Below are positions 1 to 11,099 of a DNA stretch of 64,000 nt, in pieces. The stretch is from Leptopterna dolabrata (Eukaryota > Arthropoda > Insecta > Hemiptera > Miridae), in NCBI GenBank assembly GCA_954871275.1, contig OX940978.1:38956078-39020077 (forward strand), given 5' to 3'. The translations under genes and the position numbers were made by a program. Every line of letters begins with the position of its first letter. The first letter of the stretch is position 1. Below the pieces are notes generated by a model, which saw only the letters and a list, made by a program, of their open reading frames with translations, ran no database searches and was not told where the DNA came from.

Positions 1-735
1 CATACCCTTCTATTGAAAGTTTTCGAGCTACGGTGTTTTGAAAATTTCAACCTCTATTTTTCACCCCTTAGAGATGACTGACAGTAACGCCGACCTTCGA
101 GGATGAACTAGATCCCAAACGGGACCTACAGACCAAATGTCATTACGTACGGCGTACGGCGGACAGACAGAAATTTTTTTATTCGGTTTTTGGATTCTAC
201 GTACCTTGAAACGCAAACCTTCAAATTTTGAGGGGTGTTAAAATTTGTTCATGCTCGATTCCAATGGTTCATTATTGAAAATAATAAACCAAAATTTCTG
301 TCTGTCCTCGGTACTCCGTACGCCGTACTTCGCATTTCCTTAGTTAACATGAACCAAAATTGATGAAATTTGGATTGCAGGTCCCATTTGGGGTCTAGTT
401 GGTCCGCGAAGCTCGGCGTTAATGTGAGTCGTCTCTAAGGGGTGAAAAATAAGGGTTGGAAACTCCAGGACGCCGTTATCTAGAATTTTTTACGTTTTTA
501 AATAGTTCTTGAACTTCGGAGTTTTTTGAGTCCACCCGGAGCATTTTACGTCAAGCCGTTGGTTCACAGTAAGGCCCCGAAGTTTACACCGACAGGCTTG
601 GTCAGCAGGAGGGTGAATCAATTGTATACATTCAGCCCAGATATCATTGCTAGGGAGCGCGTGGTTATAATCACGGATGGCTGTATGAAGTCGAGTTGAT
701 GGTTCCGTGATATTATTCCATTTGAAAAGTGATAG
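1..735. repeat. Fold-back dispersed repeat, copy A
   Basis: Two inverted arms are visible. The left arm (about 1-170) contains the tag GATGACTGACAGTAACGCC near 72; the right arm (about 300-735) contains its reverse complement near 413-432. The centre carries ATTGAAAATAATAAACC. The same arms recur near 8.5, 9.7, 21.5, 23.4-24.4, 37.9, 46.5, 54.4 and 55.3 kb. No coding potential of its own is seen; an ORF reading through the right boundary fuses repeat-encoded residues to copia reverse transcriptase. The boundary at about 735 is where copia coding sequence begins, so the repeat inserted into or truncated the copia element. Confidence 0.75.
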
Positions 736-737
736 AG

Positions 738-1930
738 TGCCTGCCGTTCTAGTCTGTTCCAATCTGAATTTTCTGAGTAGTTTGTCTACGTACTTTTCTT
801 GACTCATCACGATTTTCCCGTCGGTTTCTGCTGAGAACTCCATCCCTTGAAAATATTACAAATCACCAATGTCGCGCATTTCGAATACTTTGGTCAAGTC
901 TTGTTTCAGTCTGTTTACACTTTCTGTGTTCGAAGGTGCAATTATCAAATCATCTACATAAATATACAGCGAGAATTACTTTCTCTCCCCTTCGCCGCAT
1001 ATATGTAGAGACACAAATCTGCGACTGAGGGTTCGTTTTTCAATTTTTTCATCCTTGAATTCAATTTATTGAACCATTGTGGGCCGGTTTGCTTTAGTCC
1101 AGAGAGGGCTGTATTCAGGCTGCATACTTTGTCAGCAGTTCCTCTTTTTTGTAGGTCTTCAAGCATTTTCTTGGTTTTCATGTAGACTGTTTTATAATTA
1201 TTTTTACTTTCTCTTTCAGGATTTTTGTCAGGTATTCCTCCAGTCTCTTCGGCAGTTTCATGAATATCTCTTCCTCAAGAGTACCGTTTAAATATGCTGT
1301 GGTCACGTCCAACTGGCTCAATGTTAGATTTTGTTCAGCTCCTACACTCGTCAATAATCTAAGAGATTTCATTTCAACACTGGAGAGTATGTCTTGGAGA
1401 AATCAACTCCTGGACGTTGAGAAAATCCCTTAGCAACCAGGTGCGCTTTCCGGTGTTCCAGTGCGCTATCAGGATTGCGTTTTTCTTTTAAGATCATCCT
1501 GTAACCCACCAAATTCGGGTCGACAGGTTTTTTTTAAATTTCCCATTTATCATTTTTCATTATGAGCCCTTATTTCAGCTTTGATAGCTTGTTCCCAATT
1601 TTCCGGATTTTCTCTGTTTCATAGGGTGATTCACCACAGGCGTAATTCAGAAGTTCAAAATCCTGTAACCAAGTTGGTGGACGTCTTTCGTCGGCAGATC
1701 TAAGCTGCATCCATTGTGTCTCATGCCCATGCTCATGCAGTTCAGTAGTTACTGGTTCAGGTTCTTCGAAAAATTCGGCTTCTGTTTCTTGAGTATTTTT
1801 TAAAACTTTTTCTTCTTGAATCTGTTCAAGATTTTCTTGATCTTGAGTTGGGGTTTGCTTATTTAAAGTTGGTAGAAGGATATCATAGGACTCTGTCTTC
1901 TTTTCTATACCTTCACACAATTCTACACTT
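738..1930 (-). pseudogene. Copia reverse transcriptase and upstream linker, broken
   Basis: The minus-strand frames give an acidic linker (1570-1920), then RT blocks: a QLDVTTAYLNG motif near 1270-1310, an LSGLKQTGPQWF motif near 1070-1110, the catalytic YVDD box at about 945-956, and a GMEFSAETDG-like thumb segment near 790-850. These pieces sit in different frames with stops between them (for example just after the YVDD segment), so the gene cannot be translated as one protein. The last copia-like residues end near 736, after which the frame runs into repeat sequence. RT/RNase H would copy element RNA into cDNA in an intact relative. Confidence 0.8.
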
Positions 1931-2049
1931 TCTCCTTTTGTGTAGTAAGGTTCGTTGATTACTCTAACATCTCTATCTATGATTATATATGTCTTTTATT
2001 TGGTACCCATATTCTGTAGGCGTTTGATGTTTCAGAATACCCTGCAGAT

Positions 2050-3062
2050 ACGCCATTTATAGCTCTGGGTTGATATTTGCCCTTATTGATTTTGTTAATG
2101 TTGCCTTTGCTCCAAAAATCGGCAGATGTCTATAAATGATCGTTTCTTTCCTACCCATCTTTCGAACGGTGTATCTCCATCAATCGATTTTGAAGGTGAG
2201 CGATTCGACAGGTAGTTTGCACAATGAACTGCTTCTGCCCATAGGTAGCTAGGCATGTTTGCCTCTAACATTAGACATCTGGCTTTGTCCAGGACTGTTC
2301 TACATATTTTTTCTCTTTGCCAAACCGTTTTGTTGAGGCGTTTTAGGTGCAGATAGCCGTCTTTGTGTCCGTACTTAGCTAGGTATGCGTTGAACTCTTT
2401 GTTTACATATTCCGTGCCATTATCAATTTGGAAGAATTTAATTTTCTGTCCAGTAAATTTTTCTACCTCATTTTTGAATTTTTGAGATCCTCATTTATAT
2501 GTCTGATAAAATAATTATATTTTCGCATATCTTGTGTCTTCGTCAATGAATGTTGCAAAGAATCTGCAACCCCCCGGTGTCTGATTTCATAGGTCCAACT
2601 TCGTCGGAATGCACTGTCTGCAGTTTTTCTTTTGGCCCGTCTCTTTCGATTTTGGGGTATGGCGGTCTTGTTAACTTCCCCCTAATACAAGTTTCACAAT
2701 CACCGAGTTCGGGTTTGGGATTGAAATGTAGCCCTTCAACTTTTGTTTCTCCTTGGCTAATTTGATGTCCTCGACATTCAAATGTGCCAATTTCTTAAGC
2801 CATAATCTAAGATGTGTGTCTGAGAATTTTGTTGTAAGGTTAGATATTTCGGTTTTCTTCTGTTCAGTGTAGTATAAACCATCTTTTCTAATCGCTTTAG
2901 CAACTAGTTTTTTGTACTTATCTATTACTTCAGCTTTATATCTTTTGAATGTAATGGTGAAACCTTTATCGGCAATCTTTCCAACTGAAAGTAAATTTGT
3001 TTTCAAGTTTGGTACTAGCAATGTATCTGGAAGGTTCACTAGCTCGTTGTTCTTTAGTTCTA
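2050..3062 (-). pseudogene. Copia GAG-pre-integrase and integrase core, inactivated
   Basis: The segment 2671-3062 reads as the end of protease plus the GAG-pre-integrase domain (LLSVGKIADKG, then a KLAHLNVEDIK stretch). Downstream, minus-strand reading gives the integrase core: FIDEDTRYAKI near 2530-2580 (first Asp) and DNGTEY near 2410-2440 (second Asp). In the following PQQNG block the position normally held by the catalytic Glu is a Lys codon (plus coordinates 2315-2317). I do not find the usual DSGA protease active site, so that region appears deleted. Frameshifts and a stop occur between blocks. Confidence 0.75.
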
Positions 3063-3065
3063 GCC

Positions 3066-3909
3066 TTATGAAAACTCGACCTGCAATTGGTGCAGTATTC
3101 TATTTGCTAGTTTTACTCCTCCTACACTTTGTTTGAGTGATTTGAACTTCGTCTCTTCCAAACACATTATGTGATGTTGGGATGTTTCGTCAACCTTGAA
3201 CGTGTTTTGCTTATTCTTTTCGGTCTTATTTCCTTTCTTCACTTGACAGTCTTCTGTCTTGTGGTTAGTTCTACCACAATACTCGCATTTCATTCTATTG
3301 TTATATGGCTTACCTCTTCTTTTGCTGTAAAAGGCATCTTCATTTGACACTTGTGATTCATCACTGTTTCTAGCATCAGCCTCTTCGAGAATTTTCACTT
3401 TGAGGTCTTATGGTTTTGGAAGAGGTTATGGTTTGGAAAGAGTGTTACGGCTTTCGATTGCAACACTGACATTTTCATACGACTGTGATATACTATAGAG
3501 CATCATGATACTGAGTATGTTGACGTCCATATCTTTTAGTTTATCGACTGCGTCGTGAATGTGTTCAGGTGTTCTCGCACTGAATCACCTTCCTGCATGT
3601 TTTGAACAACTAATCGTTTTAGTAGTGTAGAGGTGTAGACTTTCTAGCAGGCACTTTGGTATATTTTCTTTAGTTTGTCCCATACGCCTTTAGGCGTTTC
3701 GCAGTTTTTTATTTGTTTTACTTCACTGGAAGATACGGTTAAAACTAGTGTTGATTTAGCATTTTTGTCGTCTTTTCTCCACCAGATCAATCAATCACTG
3801 ATTCGTCACTCACGTATTCCCAACATCCAGCAGTGTAAAACGTGGCATCGGCATGTATCTTCTGCGTGTCGTAGTTTTCGCCGATGAGTTCATCAATATT
3901 GTTTGCCAT
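3066..3909 (-). pseudogene. Copia gag, broken
   Basis: Gag begins at a minus-strand ATG at 3907-3909, shortly after the PBS. It contains a typical copia capsid segment (a WDKLKKIY-type motif near 3650-3690) and a CX2CX4HX4C zinc knuckle (CEYCGRTNHKTEDC) near 3250-3300, which in intact relatives binds element RNA in the particle. Stops interrupt it near 3780 and 3640. The zinc-knuckle segment is open from 3398 to 3066 and ends in a stop where protease should begin. Confidence 0.8.
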
Positions 3910-3928
3910 TGTGTTCGCCTTGCACCAT

Positions 3929-3942
3929 CTGGGCCCATAACC
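3929..3942 (-). promoter_or_regulatory. Copia primer binding site (initiator tRNA-Met type)
   Basis: The plus strand reads CTGGGCCCATAACC, which matches the anticodon arm region of eukaryotic initiator tRNA-Met as I recall it. Copia elements are known to prime from a half-tRNA cut within that arm. Its place 20 nt upstream of the gag ATG on the minus strand fits. The LTR end would then lie near 3946. Confidence 0.7.
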
Positions 3943-4199
3943 TCTTGGCGAGTAATTACGGTGGTGGAGATTGCGAAATGAAAACTGTATTTGAAAGAAA
4001 TTTCATGAAAACGCTTGCGTACGAGTCTGCAACACATTGGGACCTTTTATGTCCCAATGGGAATTTAGGGATAATTGACGGTATCATTTACGGGTTGCAA
4101 GATTACCACGATCCGGGTTACATGGTGGTGCAAGGTTACCACATTCGATTCTAGTAAACAATGACTTTCTTCACTTCCTGTTGCTGACTGCCTTGTTTA

Positions 4200-4770
4200 C
4201 CCGCCTTTTTGACATTTTATGTCTTTACTTTGCTACATAAACTCGAAAATGTAACGCGGGACATGTAACGGAGAAGCGTCACGAAAATATTTCTGATGAT
4301 TTTCGCTTACAACCGATTCGTTGCTACGGAACTTTATCTTCGCCAGTTATCATCGTACAAAAATCGTTCACCACTCGTTGGATAGCTCTCGATTTACCTA
4401 ACCATATTACGTTAACCACTGCGGAGTGCGTGGCCGACAAGTTTTTCATCATGCTCAGCTCAGCTACCGCGCCAGGTACGGGGGTACGGTTAACAAGAAA
4501 ATGTTCAATAAAATCACACGATTCCAACGACTGGTGAACGGTTTTTGTACGATGAAAAATGGCAAACATGAAGTTCCGTAGAAACGAATCGGTTGTAAGC
4601 GAAAATCATCAGAATGGCCGATTAGAAACCGGCATCCCGCCGTCCTTTCCTTGTTTAGTCTCCATTACTACTCACTGTAACGCTTTTGTTTACCGGTATC
4701 GTATAACGGTTTCGTATAAACGCTTTTCGGGTCCATGTGCCAATGTAAAGACATAAAATGTAAAAATAAA
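4200..4770. repeat. Short fold-back element
   Basis: Long imperfect inverted repeat. Inner arms at 4290-4332 and 4573-4616 are about 43 bp with one mismatch. Outer arm pieces match too: ACATTTTATGTCTTTACT at 4212-4229 pairs with 4745-4761. The central spacer 4335-4570 has no recognisable coding. Sequence similar to 4260-4400 recurs at 43060-43210, so this is a dispersed family. Confidence 0.65.
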
Positions 4771-7294
4771 ATGTTTGTGAACTTTCTCTGTGAATGATTA
4801 GACGCGAATGAACAAAAAACGGTAACTGAGTCGGATAGTCTACAACAATACAACAGGTGACCGTCCACTGGAGTCATTCTCCAACATAAACGTTGTGTAA
4901 TATTTGCAGCATTTTCGCGTTCTGATTATATAGGCTGATGTCAAAGAAACTAGCTCTTTAAAGTCATGAATATTGATGCATTATGTCATGAAGCACAATA
5001 TCTCTCTCAGGTCCGATATATTATTGCAGCATACGTACGTTAGTTAGTTAAGGGCACGGGCGATTGGATTTTAGAATCTGCAGCCAGTAGTAAACCATAA
5101 AAATAACCGATTATAGTGGGCCAGATCCGCAGTTTTTGCCCCTAAATAGTACTCTACTGATTTGTGACGCATCTACACATGAGTCACAAATCAGTAGAAT
5201 TATACTACTTGCAACTACACATGAAAGGTTTGCAGGATGATTTCAGTTAATCATCCCCTGGTACTTAGCTGTTTCTATAAATGATTTTCCCCATATCACC
5301 CGCACATAAATTTCCTCAGAGAGGTACACCTCAATTTTATTCAAATGTGTGGTTTCTACCGCTTTCACTACCTTGATTTCCTTGATTTAACATCTGAGTT
5401 TATCTGCAGTCCATCAAGTCCCACTACTCAAGCAATTTACAGTCAAAAGTTCTCAAAGCCAAAATGATCTCAGAAGCATAGCGAGCACCTTCATCAGATT
5501 TTGGTCAGCCTATCTTTTCTGCTTCGTGTCGAAATCAGTGAAGGCACACGGACGTTAGATAACTCCCAGAGCAAGATAACAAGAACTGAACTTTTTTAAT
5601 AACACTGTTTCTTTCGAAGTGATAATGTAAAATCCCTAAAATTGGGTTTTAGGGGAATTTCCCTAAAACTGAAAAATTACTCGATCGATTCAGCGTTTTT
5701 AGAATTTTTGTAAATTATCATAAATTTTAAGTAGGTAGTGGAAGACAGGTATTCTAAAAAGGCCTCCAGTTGGTGTGACTGCTGTCTCATTCTCTCAGTG
5801 CATCTATAAAAGTGGGATAACTGTAACTTCTGCAAAATCTTAATAAAAGTTGGTGTGGTATTGCTCACAGTGTCAGATAGTTGAGAGCTATAAGTAGTTA
5901 TCAGTAGATTGCTTGGCTCACCTTGTCGATAATGGGAACGCTGAACCTGCGCTTTTTCAAATCACGTGATTAGCACTATTAACATGTGTTACAGGGACGC
6001 GACTAGCGAATCTATTAGGCAAACATTCCTCTCATTGGTGAATGTGTGCTGTACGTGTAATCGAGTAGAATAGTCAGTGGAATGATGGAGAGCGGTCTAT
6101 TATGAGAGTCCCAAGCGTTATAGTTTGGCAGTGTTAATTAAATGGGTACAACGAGGATGGGTGGATTATTAGAGGGATAAATGTAGGACAGGTCCCAGAA
6201 GGGGGCGAAGTAAGAGGGTCCATTAAGGAAGGCCATGGCCGGTATCGGTGTTATGATGACGGGGGAGGGGGAGGAAGTTGGGAATAACGGGAAAGCTGGT
6301 GGGGGTTCCGATGGTAGTTCGGTTAGCTCAAATATCGTCTTTCTGTCTTTCTCCTTCCGGTTTAGTTTAGCCTGGTAATTTGTCTGGGTTCTCGAAGAGC
6401 GATTATCCGGCCTAAAGAAAAAGAAAATGGTCTAGAGTCTAGAGAGTGAAAGGCAGAAGAAAAATAAATGGATTACACGATGAGGCGCATCATCTTTCCC
6501 AGTCATCACAACATCCATCACACCACCAATTTCCCAGTATTATGTTCAGATTACTAGAGCGTTTTTGTTTTGCGGAAAATTGGTCAACAAAAATCTCTGT
6601 GGACAGACAAAACAACATTCCTCCTATAAGACTGATTGATTAATTCCGCTTTTCCTATGAATCCTAAAGCATCGAACAAGATGAAGATAGGAAAATAGTG
6701 GACATGTTTAACTCTCAGTAAGCTGCTTATGTGTGTGACACACGGAATGTGCAGAACACTGATAATGTTGATGACTTGATGTATGACTTACCTATTCATT
6801 TAGTAAGTTGGGATGCTCAGCATAAATACGATTCAATTAGAACGCATTAGTGCGGTGATGGGAAAGGTTCCAACATGGCATTGAACTTTCCAGGCAATAG
6901 ACTAACTTCACCTTACGAGTTTCAAGTTAACCCAATTAACAAGGGGTAGCGCTCACAACAGTTTTAAGGTAGGTACCTCTCGACCTCTAACTTGCTTTAT
7001 AGGTATAACTTCCCTATCGACATTTCAAAACGCTTGCCTCAGCTGGTGGGTGCGGTATTTGATGGAAAGCGAGTTTGCCAAGTCGAATTGGATCTATTGC
7101 GAAACAAACGGAGCCAAACCGCAGCTAATTCGGCGTTCTGATTAGAAGATAGTCCCAAGATTTAGCAGAACGAGGAATGAACGCAAGATTTATTCAGCTG
7201 GTAGGTATCGATTTCAAGTTTTAGGAATCGAGTTTATTTAGTATTCATGTGAAATGAATTATTATAGCATTTATTTATTTGTTACCCAGTTAGA
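4771..7294. other. AT-rich intergenic sequence
   Basis: Apart from a short perfect hairpin at 5153-5198 I see no gene, transposase relic or tandem array here. Short ORFs (for example 6446-6643) have no recognisable content. Confidence 0.5.
5153..5198. repeat. Perfect 16-bp hairpin
   Basis: TCTACTGATTTGTGAC at 5153-5168 pairs exactly with 5183-5198 across a 14-nt loop. Function unknown; it may be a MITE remnant. Confidence 0.7.
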
Positions 7295-7296
7295 TA

Positions 7297-7990
7297 CGGC
7301 CCATGACACACGTGCGAGTTTTAGACGCTTGACGCCGCGATTGTTTCTCGCAGCGTCAAAGCGGTACTTATTATAGGGCTGAAACACACGTGACGCGCGA
7401 AGTGAAAGTAGCGAGTTTTACCCGCCGCGTCAACAAAAGGGGGGAGGGTATGACGCTTGGTACCTGCTACCCGCCGGGAGCTCGCGACGGGCAAAAGACG
7501 CTTGGCGTTATAGCAGTACTCAACCGACCATTGATGGTAACACACTTCTCGCCAGCGGGGATTTTCTCGTGTGTAATATTATAATTTGATCTCGTCACTG
7601 ATCTTGCCCAACAGTTCATCAAATGAAGAAGTACTCATTCGAAAATAGTTGAAGAACAATCATCATTCAATCATCATTGAAGTGAAAGCACCTTTCAAAA
7701 GTCGTTCACAATTGAACGGATGTACCCAAAATTTCCTCTCTTTCTTATATTTAATAATTTTATACGCGAAATAAACTAAAACTTTATTTTTTTTTTAAAT
7801 CTTTGCGCTTCTAGCACACTCTTACAGAAGCGAACCATCCTGTTCGATAGGCAGACAATGACTGACCGCCGGTGATAGGCGGGTACTTTGACGCTGTCGT
7901 GTGTCATGGAGAGGGAAACATGACGCCGCGAGATTTCTCAGAACCCTCGCGGCGTCAAGCGTCTAAAACTCGCACGTGTGTCATGGGCCG
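7297..7990. mobile_element. MITE with 44-bp TIRs and TA target duplication
   Basis: The two ends are perfect inverted repeats of about 44 bp beginning CGGCCCATGACACACGTGCG. The element is flanked by TA on both sides (7295-7296 and 7991-7992). Length is 694 bp with no transposase. The interior repeats GACGC/GCGTC-rich motifs of the TIR. A TA duplication suits Tc1/mariner-type mobilisation, though the long GC-rich TIR could belong to another TA-targeting group. Confidence 0.75.
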
Positions 7991-7992
7991 TA

Positions 7993-8469
7993 GGACGTGG
8001 CCAAGTACGTACATCTTACTTACACTGAGATGCAAAAGCGCTGCAAAATATTACACAAAGTTTCATCTTTTCCTGTATGCAGATGTACCCCTTCTGCGTA
8101 GATCACTGAATCCCTATGGATCCTCATTTAGAGCGGTGGGGGGGGGGGGGGGGGGCTACCTACCTACCCGCGCACGCATGCAAGCACACACAAAGACACG
8201 ATCACCAGAATGCCACCAGAGTCGATGTAGAAGATCTCTAACATTCGGGCTCATAGTTACATGAAAATATGCACTTTTCCACCGCCCCCATCTCTTGTAA
8301 CACGCCGTTTCGGCCCCACTAACTCCCCCCCCCCCCCCCTTCAATTCTTGAAATGCTGATGGTCACTAAACCTTAGGACCCTCGACATATTCCCATATGT
8401 TTACCTACCTAATTTGGATGACTAGTTTGACAGTCAACAACAAACTTATTATTAATTTACAGTATAGGT
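7993..8469. other. Non-coding with poly-G and poly-C tracts
   Basis: A G-run of about 17 lies at 8138-8154 and a C-run near 8325-8339. No gene recognised. Similar mononucleotide runs occur near 8566, 12965, 16528, 18314, 39110, 39740, 48394 and 59231. Confidence 0.5.
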
Positions 8470-9020
8470 TCCACTTCTATATGTAGGTCACTGATTTCTG
8501 TGGTCAGTACCTACCCTCGTGCTTCCCCCAGGAAGGCCGGAGAGGCAATTACAGTTTCATTTATCCCCCCCCCCCCCCCACCTTACACTGGCTTGGGTTT
8601 ACCTATGTGCCACACAAGTTTTGCGTGATCTAAATTATGAAAAAAGATCAAAGTTTCATAGCTACATATGCGGAGGATTTACGAATTGTATAATTATTTG
8701 TTGTCATGCATGTTATATTGTTTAAGTTAGAAAAGTACCTGTCAACAAAATCTAAAGTCCTAAAATCCATCATTACACAAAACCCATCATTCTTCAAATG
8801 AAATAATATCAAGGAACAACGAATACAATTTCGTACAGCCATGCTTCATTATAATCAGCTATTCCCTAGCAATAATATCTGGGCTGGATGAATACCGTAT
8901 CATTCACGCTCATCACTCATTAGCCAAACTTGCCACTGCCGAAGCCAAACTTCAAACTTAAGGTGAACGAACGGACAATGCTCGGGGTGGTCTAAAGAAA
9001 TCCTAACGCTCGAAATCAAT
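8470..9020. repeat. Partial fold-back repeat, copy B
   Basis: It contains the family segments GTAGGTCACTGATTTCTGTGG near 8483 (divergent), a poly-C run, CAACAAAATCTAAAG near 8743, and the arm piece ATTATAATCAGCTATTCCC near 8849, all in the order seen in the larger copies. It abuts the complete copy at 9025. Confidence 0.6.
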
Positions 9021-9496
9021 TTAAAAACGCTGCAAATCCCTGCACAACGAATTATTATTTTGTTCAGAATACCGTTCTGTTACAGATCACAGCTCTCTGT
9101 ATAGATAACCCGTCTATATAATATAATATGTACCATTCTATATACGTATTATGTAGATCGCAGATCCTCCGTAGGTTAGCACCTAACCCCGTACTCGTTA
9201 CTAGGTACCTACCTAAATCACGAGTTAGATGTTGATAAATAATTCTGTCATTGACAAACAGTAACTAAAATGGCTAAAAGAAACGCAATAGTGAAGCTGT
9301 GAAGGAAAATTGTTGATGTGGAGTAAAAAAGATGCCCCTCCTGCGTAGATCACTGTTTTCTGTGGTCAATAACTACCCTCGTGGTCAAGCATAATGAACC
9401 GTTGTGAAATAACTTGCCCATCAATAATACATCAACGGTTGTTCAAGTTCCAAAAGTACCGATCAACAAAATCCAGCCCCTTCCTGGTAGATGAAC

Positions 9497-9650
9497 CGAT
9501 GTGCAACAATTTACCATTGTGTAATAATTTACCGTTATATATAATAATTTACTATTGTGTAGTAGGTAATTAACCGTTGTGTAATAATTTACCATTGTGT
9601 AGTAATTAGCCGTTGTGTAATAATTTACCATTGTGTAATAAATTACCCAT
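9497..9650. repeat. 18-bp tandem array (TTGTGTAATAATTTACCG)
   Basis: About eight imperfect copies of an 18-bp unit. The opposite-orientation array lies at 10205-10290. Because 18 bp is six codons, spurious ORFs reading CNNLPL appear on the minus strand. Confidence 0.8.
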
Positions 9651-10204
9651 CAATAATACTTCAACGTTTGTTCAAGTTTCAGAAGTACCTACTAACAAAA
9701 TCCAATAGTCCATCACTTATCAAACGCCGTACTGGCCACTTTTCTTAGTTACCATGAAAACAAATTGATGAAATTCGGGTTATACGTTCCGTTCGGGGTC
9801 TAGTTGGTCCTCGAAGCTCGGCGTTACTGTCAGTCATCTCTGAGGGGTGACAAATAGGGGTTGACATTTTCAGAACGCCGTAGCTCGATAACTTTCCATA
9901 GAAGGGTATGGTTGTTTTTCCGCTATTAAATTTTTCTTGAGCTAAAGAATTTGTTGAGACCACCCGGAGCATTGTATGTCCAGCCGTTCGCGTGCACCAA
10001 AAAGCTTCGTCAACACAATCGTGAATCAAACGGGATAAATCCGGCCCGGATATCATCGCTAGGGAGCACCTGATTATAATCAAGGATGGCTGTATGAAGT
10101 CGAGTTGGTTGTTCTGCGTTATTAGGTATTTCATTTGATAAGTGATGGACTATTGGATTTAGTTGGTAGGTAGGTACTTCTGAAACTTGAACAAACGTTG
10201 AAGT

Positions 10205-10290
10205 ATTACTAATGGGTAAATTATTACACAATGGTAAATTATTACACAACGGCAAATTATTACACAACGGTAAATTATTACACAACGGTT
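10205..10290. repeat. 18-bp tandem array, inverted partner
   Basis: Four to five copies of AAATTATTACACAACGGT, the reverse complement of the unit at 9497-9650, placed on the opposite arm of the fold-back element. Confidence 0.8.
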
Positions 10291-11099
10291 CATCTACCTA
10301 GAAGGGGCTGGATTTTGTTGATCGGTACTTTTGCAACTTGAACAGCCGTTGACGTATTATTGATGGGCAAGTTATTACACAACGGTTCATTATACTTGAC
10401 CACGAGCGTTGGTATTGACCACTGAAAACAGTGATCTACGCAGAAGGGGCATCTGTTTCACTCCACATCAACAATTTTCCTTCAGAACTTCAATAATTGC
10501 GTTTCTTTTTGCCATTTTAGGTACTGTTTCTCATCGACAGATTTATTTTAGCAACACTTAACCCGTGACATCACTGAGACAAGCTCGCAATCGGGAATCG
10601 GAGATAAAATCATTGCTAGGGATCACCTGATTATAATCAAGGAGTATGAAGTCGAGTGGTAGTTCCGTGATAATTATTCATTTGAAAAATGATGGCTGAT
10701 TTGGAGTTTGTTGACATGTACTTTTGCAACTTTTTTCACTCCAAATCAACTATCTCCCTTCAGAACTTCATTATTTGCGTTTCTTTTTGCCATTTTAGTT
10801 ACTGTTTGTCATCGACAGAATTATTTTAGCAACCTTTAACTCGTGATTTAGGTAGGTACCTAGTAACGAGTACGGGGTTAGGTACTAAGCTACGGAGGAT
10901 CTGCGATCTACATAATATGTATAGAATAGTCCATATTATGTAATATAGACGGGTTATCTATGCAGAGAGCTGTGATCTGTAACAGAAGGGTATTCTGTAC
11001 AAAATAATAAACCGTTGTGCAGAAATTTGCAGCATTTTTTTAAAATTTTTATGCTCGGCTCTAAAGGTTCTCTATTGAAAATAATAAACCAAATGGTTG

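Larger units (their letters stand above)
736..3946 (-). mobile_element. Decayed Ty1/copia retrotransposon (3' truncated)
   Basis: Read on the minus strand this is 5' to 3': a half-tRNA primer binding site, gag with a CCHC zinc knuckle, GAG-pre-integrase domain, integrase core, linker, then reverse transcriptase with a YVDD box, ending abruptly at about 736. RNase H and the 3' LTR are missing, replaced by the fold-back repeat. Several frameshifts and stops make it non-functional. The order gag-PR-IN-RT is diagnostic of Ty1/copia. A 5' LTR should lie above 3946 but I could not delimit it. Confidence 0.85.
9025..11040. mobile_element. Fold-back element with long inverted arms
   Basis: Ends are inverted copies of one sequence: AAACGCTGCAAATCCCTGCA on the left (about 9035) and its complement ending GCAGCATTTTTT at 11040. 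Arms of roughly 250 bp include the shared CTCTGTATAGATAACCCGTC and CTCGTTACTAGGTACCTACC blocks. The interior holds two 18-bp tandem arrays in opposite orientation and a copy of the dispersed arm sequence (9700-10140). No transposase is present. About 2.0 kb; the 22.9-25.5 kb element is its larger sister. Confidence 0.75.
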
